Source: Methanosarcinaceae archaeon (GTDB lineage: Archaea > Halobacteriota > Methanosarcinia > Methanosarcinales > Methanosarcinaceae). From it: DNA of 6,269 nucleotides. Position 1 is the stretch's first letter; every line of letters begins with the position of its first letter. A program made the position numbers and the translations under genes. The stretch is taken from contig JAUVKD010000056.1 in NCBI GenBank assembly GCA_030596385.1, positions 1-6,269 on the forward strand, read 5' to 3'. The notes under the pieces were generated by a model. That model was given only the letters and a program-made list of their open reading frames with translations. It was not told the DNA's origin and did not search any database. Below, in pieces: positions 1 to 5,642 of this stretch.

Positions 1-1
1 A

Positions 2-229
2 GGACTTAATGTCTACACCGGCGAAGTCATTGATATGTGGGAAACTGGAGTTGTAGAGCCTCTCAGAGGCAAGACACAGGCGATCAACGCGGCCGCCGAA
101 TCAGCAGTAATGATCCTCAGGATCGATGATATCATCGCATCCACCAGCGCACCTGCAATGCCTCCTGAAGCAATGGGTGGCATGGGCGGCATGGGCGGCG
201 GTATGGGTGGAATGCCTCCAATGATGTAA
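2..229 (+). CDS. Thermosome (group II chaperonin) subunit, C-terminal part
   Basis: This is the final 75 codons of a thermosome subunit whose start lies before the window. The reading frame is open from base 2. It begins with the family's conserved [14 protein letters not shown] stretch, followed by the region around EPLR, KTQAI and [17 protein letters not shown], which in group II chaperonins forms the last part of the equatorial ATPase domain. The tail is the Gly/Met-rich repeat [17 protein letters not shown] typical of archaeal thermosomes and related GroEL-type chaperonins; in the assembled ring this flexible tail points into the cavity. The protein is a cytoplasmic ATP-dependent folding chamber built from eight- or nine-membered double rings. 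Archaea often carry several paralogous subunits, and this fragment does not show which one it is. The TAA stop is followed 24 bases later by a strong hairpin and T-tract. Confidence 0.96.
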   Translation, partial: GLNVYTGEVIDMWETGVVEPLRGKTQAINAAAESAVMILRIDDIIASTSAPAMPPEAMGGMGGMGGGMGGMPPMM

Positions 230-243
230 TCACGGCAAAGATC

Positions 244-348
244 ATAATTTGACAGGTACAGTGTTTACTGTGCCTCTTTTCTTTTTTTGTGACCATTATT
301 TCCCGATCTACTTCGCTACATCGGGTATGTCAATGATAATTTGACAGG
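244..348. repeat. 13-bp direct repeat in the convergent intergenic gap
   Basis: ATAATTTGACAGG occurs exactly at 244-256 and 336-348, 92 bases apart. With one mismatch the match extends three bases further left (AT then C or G). The first copy overlaps the left arm of the thermosome terminator hairpin. The second overlaps a short inverted repeat, TGTCAA (328-333) with TTGACA (341-346). Between them lies another inverted repeat, CCCGAT (302-307) with ATCGGG (320-325). No open frame of note crosses this stretch. The origin and role are unknown. Confidence 0.55.
254..288 (+). terminator. Hairpin plus T-tract terminator of the thermosome gene
   Basis: A 9-bp stem (AGGTACAGT paired with ACTGTGCCT, one G-U pair) with a 4-base GTTT loop spans 254-275. 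It is followed directly by CTTTTCTTTTTTT. Archaeal RNA polymerase stops mainly at U-tracts, so the run of T bases at 277-288 is the stronger signal and the hairpin may protect the 3' end. The position, 24 bases after the thermosome stop codon, fits. Confidence 0.8.
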
Positions 349-353
349 ATACT

Positions 354-358
354 AAAAA
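354..358 (-). terminator. Possible weak terminator for the Orc1/Cdc6 gene
   Basis: On the minus strand a short T-run (TGTTTTTAG) begins three bases past the stop codon of the initiator gene. It is followed further downstream by the inverted repeats at 328-346 and 302-325. The T-run is only five bases long, so this is a weak call. Read-through towards the thermosome terminator, which is partly symmetric, is also possible. Confidence 0.3.
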
Positions 359-361
359 CAA

Positions 362-1474
362 TCATTCAAGACACTTCAGTATGTCTTGTGTTTCATATCT
401 TGGTTTTATTATACGTGTGCGTCCGCGCATACCCTTGCCTGAGAAATTGGCATCAACGAACTGGATCGTGTTTAGTTTGTTAACCATATCATAAAAACGT
501 GTATAACCAAGTTTTGTAATTTCATGGAACGATCTATAAAGTTCTCCTGTTTGTACATTCTTACCTTTTGCGACTAAACGAAGCAGCGTCCTTTCATCGG
601 GTGTGAGTGACTTGATACTCCGACAAAGATGCATCAATCTCGATGCTTCATAAGCCTTCTCAACATCTTCTATAGATATTATTCGACTTGCACGACGTTC
701 GGCATTCAATCCCGAACGCTTAAGCAGATTTACACCCACACGCAAATCTCCTGTCCGGTCAACATAATCAACAATCTTATCTCGTACTTCATCAGAAACA
801 ACGTTCTGGAAAAATGCATGTTTGATCCTGTTTGAAATGATATCCTGCAATTCACCGTAATTATATCTTGGACAATCAATTTCCTCTGGTAAGAATACAG
901 AACTTACTTTAGGATCAAACAGGTAAATCTTTCCGGTGTCACTGACAATGGCGATAACTCCGATCTTTGCTCCTGGTGATTGCTCGTGTGCGCGAAGAAG
1001 GGAATACAGAATTTCATCAGCATGTCCTTCATAGAACAAGTAATTAATATCATCAAGTGCAACGACCAGGATCTTCCCGGATTCTACTAAAAACTCTGTG
1101 ACCTTCTCAAATAACTTGCGAAATGAAACACCTGATGATGGAGGAGATACATCGAACAGTTTTTTGTATATTCTGGAGATCACTGCAAAACGTGTCGAAT
1201 CCATCTGGCAATTGACCTTAACGAATACGATATTATTTGTGTGTCCCTCCATATCCTCGAACACTTTTAATACAGCTGTGGTTTTTCCGGTGCCTGGGGG
1301 ACCTATTAATAAACAATTTATAGGCCGCATTCCACGCATTGCCGGGCGCATGCTGTACATAAGCGCCTGCAGTTGAGTACCACGATGTGCAAAATACTCA
1401 GGAATATGGTCAGGTTCAAGCACTTCATCATTTTTAAAAATGGTCTCATCCCAGAGAAGCATGTCCTTATTCAC
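362..1474 (-). CDS. cdc6: Orc1/Cdc6-family replication initiator (AAA+ ATPase)
   Basis: This 370-residue protein has the normal length and architecture of archaeal Orc1/Cdc6 proteins, which bind origin DNA and help load the MCM helicase. The AAA+ domain shows a Walker A motif GPPGTGKTT (residues 58-66), a Walker B strand ILVVALDDIN (135-144), a sensor-1 region IAIVSDTG (174-181) and the family's FLPEEI segment (194-199). Sensor 2 is GDLR (242-245). The C-terminal winged helix covers about residues 290-370, with the wing GRTRIIKPRY (351-360). The Walker B acidic pair is DD rather than the usual DE, and the usual sensor-1 Asn appears replaced. This suggests a divergent paralogue (the Cdc6-2 type in methanogens) rather than the main origin binder, but that assignment is inferred from memory of the family. 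The start is GTG, chosen because AAGGAGAT lies six bases before it; an in-frame ATG four codons later has no better site. The gene converges on the thermosome gene. Confidence 0.93.
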   Translation of the reverse strand: MNKDMLLWDETIFKNDEVLEPDHIPEYFAHRGTQLQALMYSMRPAMRGMRPINCLLIGPPGTGKTTAVLKVFEDMEGHTNNIVFVKVNCQMDSTRFAVISRIYKKLFDVSPPSSGVSFRKLFEKVTEFLVESGKILVVALDDINYLFYEGHADEILYSLLRAHEQSPGAKIGVIAIVSDTGKIYLFDPKVSSVFLPEEIDCPRYNYGELQDIISNRIKHAFFQNVVSDEVRDKIVDYVDRTGDLRVGVNLLKRSGLNAERRASRIISIEDVEKAYEASRLMHLCRSIKSLTPDERTLLRLVAKGKNVQTGELYRSFHEITKLGYTRFYDMVNKLNTIQFVDANFSGKGMRGRTRIIKPRYETQDILKCLE

Positions 1475-1480
1475 TAAAGT

Positions 1481-1488
1481 ATCTCCTT
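1481..1488 (-). promoter_or_regulatory. Ribosome binding site fixing the GTG start of the initiator gene
   Basis: On the minus strand AAGGAGAT lies six bases before a GTG codon at 1474-1472. This near-perfect complement to the 16S rRNA tail supports GTG as the start rather than the ATG four codons downstream. Confidence 0.8.
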
Positions 1489-1578
1489 GATATCAATCCG
1501 GTTTATCATTAAACTTCGATTATTAACCTATACACCGCATAATACAAACTTTCCATACCTCTCAAAACCGCTTTAATC

Positions 1579-1587
1579 ATATTTAAA
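1579..1587 (-). promoter_or_regulatory. Candidate TATA box for the initiator gene
   Basis: The minus strand reads GATTTAATTTAAATATG here, and TTTAAATAT is the best TATA-like stretch upstream of the gene. It would place the transcript start near 1555 and leave a leader of about 80 bases. The whole region is AT-rich and no clear BRE flanks it, so other positions are possible. Confidence 0.3.
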
Positions 1588-1926
1588 TTAAATCAATTTC
1601 TTTGTTCCGGAATAAAATAACTGATTATTCCTTTACGATTATGACATATGCCTTTCAATCCTATATTTTAGAACATATATTGGTAACTATTCAGCCATAC
1701 GTAGACGTAATCGTTAGACTGAATTGTCCACAAATCGATTATGCACTCATCCGGCTGCCCTTCAACTTCCTATTGTGATTAAAACACTGCAACAGACGAC
1801 TGTGTATACGTATCGCCCAAAGTTATTACTCGAAAAATATAGCCCTGCCAATCTGTTTTTTGATGTATCTGATCCAAAGAATTGTATCGTGTGATTTAAT
1901 CCGACCGTAGGTATGATCTTTCTGGT

Positions 1927-1950
1927 AAAATATCATCAAAATCAATGATA
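1927..1950 (-). terminator. Possible terminator of the small minus-strand gene
   Basis: On the minus strand TATCAT and ATGATA form a 6-bp stem around an 8-base loop (TGATTTTG) and are followed by TTTT. It lies 83 bases past the stop codon of the 2033-2416 gene. The stem is all A-T apart from one pair, and the T-run is short, so support is modest. Confidence 0.35.
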
Positions 1951-2032
1951 CATTGTATGAACTGCACACTTCAGACTAACATAATCATAATTTCATGCTG
2001 CAATAGACATTATAATATTATCAATATTCGAA

Positions 2033-2416
2033 CTATACTTCTTCCGTGTCAGATAAACACGATTTTTCGATACTTTCAAATGTCCTGTCGAAATCCGGAT
2101 TCAGTTCAGAATTATCCATCAATTCACCATATGCTTCATGTCTTGGGCTTACGATCATGATATGTGCAGGCGGATGGATCTTCTTCAATCTACTTATTGC
2201 CGCACCTGCATGATTTTCCAGTTCCACCAGTGCTGCTGAATTGCAAGTGTCCCTTAACGGTACTCCCATAACACTGGTAAGAATAGAATCTGCATAATTC
2301 GGTTCTATACGTTTTGGCTGGCATGAAAATCGCATATGCCCATACTGTTCCAAATCATGTAAAGCTATTTTCACTTTGTCCGCGTCATCAGCGCGAACCA
2401 CTGCAAATGATTTCAT
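2033..2416 (-). CDS. Small conserved archaeal protein, probably DUF356 family
   Basis: The protein has 127 residues and no membrane segment or signal peptide, so it is probably cytoplasmic. It begins MKSFAVVRADDADKVKIAL, then has a central part with ADSILTSVMGVPLRD and CNSAALVELE. The most distinctive segment is AISRLKKIHPPAHIMIVSPR (about residues 79-98), and an acidic, probably disordered tail ends in LSDTEEV. The RADD start, the conserved-looking RxxKIHPPAHI segment and the length match what I recall of DUF356, an uncharacterised family found mainly in methanogens; the family name is from memory. Its biochemical role is unknown and I do not propose one. I chose ATG at 2416 because GGAGG stands five bases before it. 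The frame extends four codons further to a GTG, but those bases are the ribosome binding site itself. A hairpin sits immediately before that site. Confidence 0.8.
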   Translation of the reverse strand: MKSFAVVRADDADKVKIALHDLEQYGHMRFSCQPKRIEPNYADSILTSVMGVPLRDTCNSAALVELENHAGAAISRLKKIHPPAHIMIVSPRHEAYGELMDNSELNPDFDRTFESIEKSCLSDTEEV

Positions 2417-2421
2417 TTTTT

Positions 2422-2426
2422 CCTCC
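2422..2426 (-). promoter_or_regulatory. Ribosome binding site deciding the start of the small gene
   Basis: On the minus strand GGAGG is followed by five A bases and then ATG (2416-2414). This rules out the upstream in-frame GTG at 2428, whose coding sequence would include the binding site. Confidence 0.85.
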
Positions 2427-2427
2427 A

Positions 2428-2444
2428 CTACCGCTGTTGGTAGC
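2428..2444 (-). promoter_or_regulatory. Leader inverted repeat next to the ribosome binding site
   Basis: Read on the minus strand, this is GCTACC, six bases (AACAGC), then GGTAG, followed by T and the GGAGG ribosome binding site. In RNA it can fold into a 5-bp stem ending two bases before GGAGG. In DNA its half-sites match those of the larger palindrome at 2579-2599. It is preceded by a run of six G (plus-strand CCCCCC at 2444-2449). It could be a translational control hairpin or an operator half of a pair. Confidence 0.45.
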
Positions 2445-2497
2445 CCCCCTTTCTCAATTACAAATAATACCTTACACTATATGAATCTTTTTGCTTG

Positions 2498-2505
2498 ATT
2501 TTATA
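2498..2505 (-). promoter_or_regulatory. Candidate TATA box for the small minus-strand gene
   Basis: The minus strand reads CTATAAAATC. TATAAAAT is a good archaeal TATA element and would place the transcript start near 2473, giving a leader of about 57 bases that includes the hairpin before the ribosome binding site. No strong BRE is visible. The palindrome at 2579-2599 lies about 75 bases upstream of this box. Confidence 0.4.
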
Positions 2506-2578
2506 GTCTCTTACATTTGTTATGGCTTTTGAACTACAACAAATCGCATATTCTCTCCCCTCATGCAAAATTGAGTAC

Positions 2579-2599
2579 CTGCTACCTCACAGGTAGCAG
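2579..2599. repeat. Palindrome with perfect 9-bp arms and a 3-base centre
   Basis: CTGCTACCT and AGGTAGCAG are exact reverse complements separated by CAC. The element lies in the divergent intergenic region and is too GC-rich to be typical of this AT-rich spacer. No T-run follows on either strand, so it does not look like a terminator. Its GCTACC-n5-GGTAGC core is repeated, with six central bases and one changed base, at 2428-2444. That suggests a binding site for a dimeric regulator. Confidence 0.6.
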
Positions 2600-2692
2600 A
2601 TAGCGTAAATGAACACATATTTCACATGCTGCAAGATTGATAAATGCAAGCGGATGTGCACATCTTTTATGCTTTATCAGCGCTCCCTGCAG

Positions 2693-2701
2693 TTATATAT
2701 A
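2693..2701 (+). promoter_or_regulatory. Candidate TATA box for the protease gene
   Basis: TTATATATA after CTGCAG is the clearest TATA-like element upstream of the TTG start at 2797. It predicts a transcript start near 2725 and a leader of about 70 bases. A second AT stretch, TTTATTATATAA (2753-2764), would put the start close to the ribosome binding site and leave almost no leader, so it is less likely. Confidence 0.4.
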
Positions 2702-2785
2702 CCACTGTGAACATTATAGCCACACATTCATAATGACATTGATTTTCTTCTATTTATTATATAACACGATTCATATTACTCGACC

Positions 2786-2790
2786 GGAGA
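2786..2790 (+). promoter_or_regulatory. Ribosome binding site supporting a TTG start
   Basis: GGAGA is followed by six bases and then TTG at 2797. The next in-frame Met codon is about 40 residues into the protein, past the first membrane segment, so the TTG start is well supported. Confidence 0.75.
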
Positions 2791-2796
2791 ATTCAT

Positions 2797-4500
2797 TTGA
2801 ACAACACAACCATTGCATTAACAATCTTTTTTTTGTACTGGGTAATAGTATCAATACTTGAAAAGCGCGGCATACTTGAAAAATATAACATCAGTACATA
2901 CGGTCCCGTACTCATGATACGAACCATGCGCGGGCAGAACCTTCTTAATACACTTGCCCGACCAAAAAAAATTTGGCGAATATTCGCAAATATTGGCATC
3001 CCACTCATGTTTGTGGGTATGGCTGCGATGTTCTTGATAATTATACTCTCAGACATAGTCCTGATCTCGTCCCCTTTGGATAACACAATGCCAGAACCCG
3101 GGAAATTCCATGAACCGCAGAACATACTATTAATTCCGGGTGTCAATGACTTCATCCCATTCACATGGGGAATCATTGCATTGATCGTTACGCTTGTTGT
3201 CCATGAATTCTCACATGCCATTCTATGCAGGGTGGAAGATATACGTGTTAAATCAATGGGATTATTATTTGCTCTTGTACCTATTGGAGGATTTGCCGAA
3301 CCTGACGAAGAAGAACTGTTTGGGGTTAGCAAAAAAAAAGATGAATATGGAGAAATACAAACTGTCATTGATCCGGAAAAAGTTGCGACCCGCAACCAAC
3401 GTGCACGGATACTGGCAGCAGGTGTTATGTCTAATTTTGTAGTGGCATTTGTAGCATTCCTGTTGTTCTTTGGTCCTGTTCTTGGGGCTATTGAACCCAT
3501 GAGTGACACGATGGTTGTCAATGTAACACCAGGTTCATCTGCATTCGATGCCGGATTGCGGGAAGGAATGGTAATCACACAAATCGATAATACATTTGTT
3601 CAAAATGCACATGACGTTATTTTGTACACTAGCACAGTCGAACCGAATTCCATTGTAAAAGTACATGCTGCAAAAGACATGGTTATTTCAGTTTATGAAA
3701 TAAAAACAGGTGAAAAAATAGAAGAAGACATCATCGGTGTTCGTGTAAAAGGCATTGTTGAAGGATCACCTGCTGAGGATGCAGGGTTTGAAATCGGGAT
3801 GCACATGGTGAAAATTGATAATATATCTATGCACTCTGCTGAAGATTTCATTTTTTTCATGAATTCCACTCAGGCAGGCCAGACAATTTATATTGAGGCC
3901 CTGCCGGCAAACCAAACACTTGAGCAGGGTTCAACAGTCGGTATTACTATCGAACTTGCCCAATACCCGGATAAGACTGGCGAAAAGGGTTTCCTTGGTA
4001 TATTTTATGGTTCTGACGGTGTAAAAAGTACATCTCTTGGTATATCAGTCGGTGAGTTTCCTGCAAATACATATCTTCGCCTGCTCAAAAGTATACCCTC
4101 AAGACTGGGTGATGTCACCGGATGGATAATCATATTCGGACTTCCGATCACTGGTTTTGCAGGTGAAGGATTCCCGGGATTTAGTGGCACATTTGCACAG
4201 TTTTACCAATCCGTCGGATGGGCTGAACCGCTTGGGATAGGTATTTTCTGGATAGCAAATACACTTTTGTGGATCGGATGGTTGAACTTCTATGTCGGAC
4301 TTTTTAATTGCCTGCCAGCCGTGCCACTTGACGGCGGACATGTATTCAGGGATTATACTCAATTATTAATACATCGCATAACAGGTGATGAAACAAAAGC
4401 ACAAAGGTTATCCGATTCAATTGCAGCAACGTTTTCACTGGTGGTGCTTGCATCATTCTTATTAATGTTATTCGGACCTACACTTGCAAAAATATTTTAA
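2797..4500 (+). CDS. Site-2-type intramembrane metalloprotease (peptidase M50) with PDZ modules
   Basis: This 567-residue membrane protein belongs to the site-2 protease family, zinc enzymes that cut membrane-bound substrates within the bilayer, often to release regulators. The zinc motif HEFSH is at residues 136-140, inside a hydrophobic helix (122-143). The second family motif, NCLPAVPLDGG (504-514), supplies the third zinc ligand, Asp 512. The conserved AAGVMSNF segment is at 207-214. Hydrophobic segments lie near 3-21, 65-91, 122-143, 149-165, 206-231, 440-458, 482-506 and 541-563. Between the catalytic halves are two PDZ-like modules: PGSSAFDAGLREGM starts one at about 245 and EGSPAEDAGFEIGM another at about 322. 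These usually control substrate access. The start is TTG with GGAGA six bases before it. Its substrate is not evident; neither neighbour is an obvious anti-sigma or membrane-tethered regulator. The downstream channel gene has its own promoter candidate, so co-transcription is doubtful. Confidence 0.92.
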   Translation: MNNTTIALTIFFLYWVIVSILEKRGILEKYNISTYGPVLMIRTMRGQNLLNTLARPKKIWRIFANIGIPLMFVGMAAMFLIIILSDIVLISSPLDNTMPEPGKFHEPQNILLIPGVNDFIPFTWGIIALIVTLVVHEFSHAILCRVEDIRVKSMGLLFALVPIGGFAEPDEEELFGVSKKKDEYGEIQTVIDPEKVATRNQRARILAAGVMSNFVVAFVAFLLFFGPVLGAIEPMSDTMVVNVTPGSSAFDAGLREGMVITQIDNTFVQNAHDVILYTSTVEPNSIVKVHAAKDMVISVYEIKTGEKIEEDIIGVRVKGIVEGSPAEDAGFEIGMHMVKIDNISMHSAEDFIFFMNSTQAGQTIYIEALPANQTLEQGSTVGITIELAQYPDKTGEKGFLGIFYGSDGVKSTSLGISVGEFPANTYLRLLKSIPSRLGDVTGWIIIFGLPITGFAGEGFPGFSGTFAQFYQSVGWAEPLGIGIFWIANTLLWIGWLNFYVGLFNCLPAVPLDGGHVFRDYTQLLIHRITGDETKAQRLSDSIAATFSLVVLASFLLMLFGPTLAKIF

Positions 4501-4549
4501 GTGTTACAGCATCCGAATATATTATAAATGTCATTCTTATATCACACCA

Positions 4550-4564
4550 TATATATTTATAAAA
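4550..4564 (+). promoter_or_regulatory. Candidate TATA box of the potassium channel operon
   Basis: TATATATTTATAAAA contains a good archaeal TATA element (TTTATAAAA, 4556-4564). It predicts a transcript start near 4585 and a leader of about 30 bases before ATG 4613. The palindrome CGATATCG (4577-4584) sits just where transcription would begin, a common place for a repressor site. The ribosome binding site is only moderate (AGGA at 4601-4604, eight bases before ATG). Confidence 0.5.
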
Positions 4565-4612
4565 TGAGCGATAATACGATATCGGATACAATATAAAAAC
4601 AGGAATGATGCC

Positions 4613-5620
4613 ATGAAATTTCCAAAACTTGGAAGCCGCAATTCAATTGCAGTATATATTGCAACGGTGGTTATTTTAACGATTATTTATTGCTTTATTT
4701 TTATTTACCTGGCAACGATGGAACACCAGCTAGAACATGCCAATCCTATAACTGGTGTTTATTGGGTTATAAGCAGTATGACTACAGTAGGATATGGGGA
4801 TGTAATCTTAACCTCAAATGCCGGTAAGATGTTTTCCATACTTGTCCAGATATCCGGAGTGTTCCTGATATTCGGTCTTATGTTTCCACTTGTGATTACT
4901 CCCTGGCTTGAGAGAACGATCAGGATAAATATACCCACACAGGCACCGGAAGGCATGACCGAACACATTATTATATGTGGATATAATCGGCTTGTTGAGA
5001 CATTGATTGATGAACTGAAAGATCATGGCATTTCTTTCATCATTGTTGAAGATGAGGAACACTTAATACATGAATTAATGGAAAAGAACATACCCTGCGT
5101 ATTTGGTTCGGCAAGTGATGAGCAAGTCCTTGAAAATTCAAATATCGATACAGCGAGGGGTGTCATTGTGAACAAGTCAGATGAGGAAAATGCAAACATC
5201 GTGTTGACAGTACGCGAGCTTACTGATGTGAATGTTATTGCAATAATTGAAGATGCATCCAAAGCAAAATATCTGAAATATGCAGGAGCAAGTAAAGTTG
5301 TTTCCCCAAAATCCCTGATAGGTCGTTTTATTGGCAAAAAAGCGTTAGATCCCTTTGTGAACAGGCTGACTGGTACAACCGAGTTTTTCGAAGGGGTTAG
5401 CATTGTAGAATTTCCAATATACCCGAAGAGTTCATTGTTAGGAATGACCCTGGGAAATGCTGCGATACGCGAGCGAACCGGTGCAAATATTGTGGGAATA
5501 TGGAAAGGCGGCAGTTTGTCCTTTGATCCACATGCAGAATATATTATAAAAGACAATTCTGTATTTCTTGCAATAGGCACTACAGAACAACTATCAAAAT
5601 TGAAGAATTTAACACAGTGA
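4613..5620 (+). CDS. Two-helix potassium channel with RCK (TrkA-N/TrkA-C) domain, MthK-like
   Basis: This 335-residue protein has the layout of MthK-type potassium channels. The first helix is at about 12-34, the pore helix at 48-57, the selectivity filter TTVGYGD at 57-63 and the second helix at about 72-98, with glycines 82 and 88 as possible gating hinges. A cytoplasmic RCK domain follows. Its Rossmann part starts HIIICGYNRLVETL (118-131), with acidic residues after the second strand (VEDEE, 145-149). The TrkA-C part runs from about 260 (EGVSIVEFPIY) to the end. Four such subunits form the pore. The usual GxGxxG loop is degenerate, as in MthK, so NAD binding is doubtful. Aligned by eye with MthK, the calcium ligand D184 is Asn 187, E210 is kept as Glu 213 and E212 is Ala 215, so gating by calcium as in MthK is unlikely. 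Met 115 could be an internal start for soluble RCK subunits. A separate RCK gene follows after 22 bases. Confidence 0.94.
   Translation: MKFPKLGSRNSIAVYIATVVILTIIYCFIFIYLATMEHQLEHANPITGVYWVISSMTTVGYGDVILTSNAGKMFSILVQISGVFLIFGLMFPLVITPWLERTIRINIPTQAPEGMTEHIIICGYNRLVETLIDELKDHGISFIIVEDEEHLIHELMEKNIPCVFGSASDEQVLENSNIDTARGVIVNKSDEENANIVLTVRELTDVNVIAIIEDASKAKYLKYAGASKVVSPKSLIGRFIGKKALDPFVNRLTGTTEFFEGVSIVEFPIYPKSSLLGMTLGNAAIRERTGANIVGIWKGGSLSFDPHAEYIIKDNSVFLAIGTTEQLSKLKNLTQ
4948..4957 (+). promoter_or_regulatory. Possible internal translation start for a soluble RCK subunit
   Basis: Within the channel gene, GGAAGG (4948-4953) precedes the in-frame ATG of Met 115 (4955-4957). That Met lies three residues before the first strand of the RCK domain. 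MthK makes extra soluble RCK subunits from an internal Met between helix 2 and the RCK domain. Here the purine run is only one base from the ATG, closer than usual, so initiation is uncertain. Confidence 0.3.
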
Positions 5621-5642
5621 TTATTGACATACAAGATTATAA

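Larger units (their letters stand above)
1475..2032. other. 558-bp intergenic region without a convincing gene
   Basis: This AT-rich stretch separates two minus-strand genes. The longest notable open frame (plus strand, 1718-1891, 58 codons) has no ATG and no ribosome binding site before its only reasonable GTG. Small symmetric elements are present: TTCCGGAA (1605-1612), TACGTA (1698-1703 and 1807-1812), TAATCG with CGATTA (1708-1713, 1736-1741) and ATAATATTAT (2012-2021). It lies directly upstream of an Orc1/Cdc6 gene, the usual place for an archaeal origin, but I see no origin-recognition-box repeats resembling the known consensus. It contains the likely promoter of the initiator gene and the probable 3' end of the small minus-strand gene. 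Confidence 0.6.
2417..2796. other. Divergent intergenic region with promoters and paired inverted repeats
   Basis: This 380-bp spacer separates the small minus-strand gene from the plus-strand protease gene. It holds the leader hairpin and ribosome binding site of the former, a TATA candidate for each direction and the palindrome at 2579-2599. I see no gene of its own: the open frame from 2637 on the plus strand has no ribosome binding site and overlaps the protease start in another frame. Confidence 0.6.

Noticed and set aside
1517..1742. CGATTAT occurs three times (1517, 1636, 1736) and TACGTA twice (1698, 1807), considered as origin or operator repeats.
   Set aside because: The words are short, unevenly spaced and expected in AT-rich DNA, and they do not resemble origin recognition boxes.
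1718..1891. Plus-strand open frame of 58 codons within the long gene-free region, with a partly protein-like stretch (RPKLLLEKYSPANLFFDVSD).
   Set aside because: It has no ATG, its only sensible start (GTG at 1775) lacks a ribosome binding site, and I recognise no family. It could be a gene remnant, but chance is sufficient explanation.
2417..2428. Four-codon N-terminal extension of the small minus-strand gene from GTG at 2428.
   Set aside because: These bases contain the GGAGG ribosome binding site for the ATG at 2416, so they are leader and not coding.
2579..2599. The perfect palindrome considered as a transcription terminator.
   Set aside because: Neither strand has a T-run after it, and it sits upstream of both flanking genes, not at a gene end.
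2637..2861. A 74-codon plus-strand frame in the divergent spacer running into the protease start.
   Set aside because: It has no ribosome binding site, its composition is Cys/His/Ile-rich as expected from AT-rich spacer, and it overlaps the protease coding start in another frame.
2793..3578. A 261-codon open frame on the minus strand opposite the protease gene.
   Set aside because: Its translation is rich in Ser, Thr, Asn and Arg with no recognisable domain, and it lies antisense to a gene with clear catalytic motifs. It is a shadow frame.
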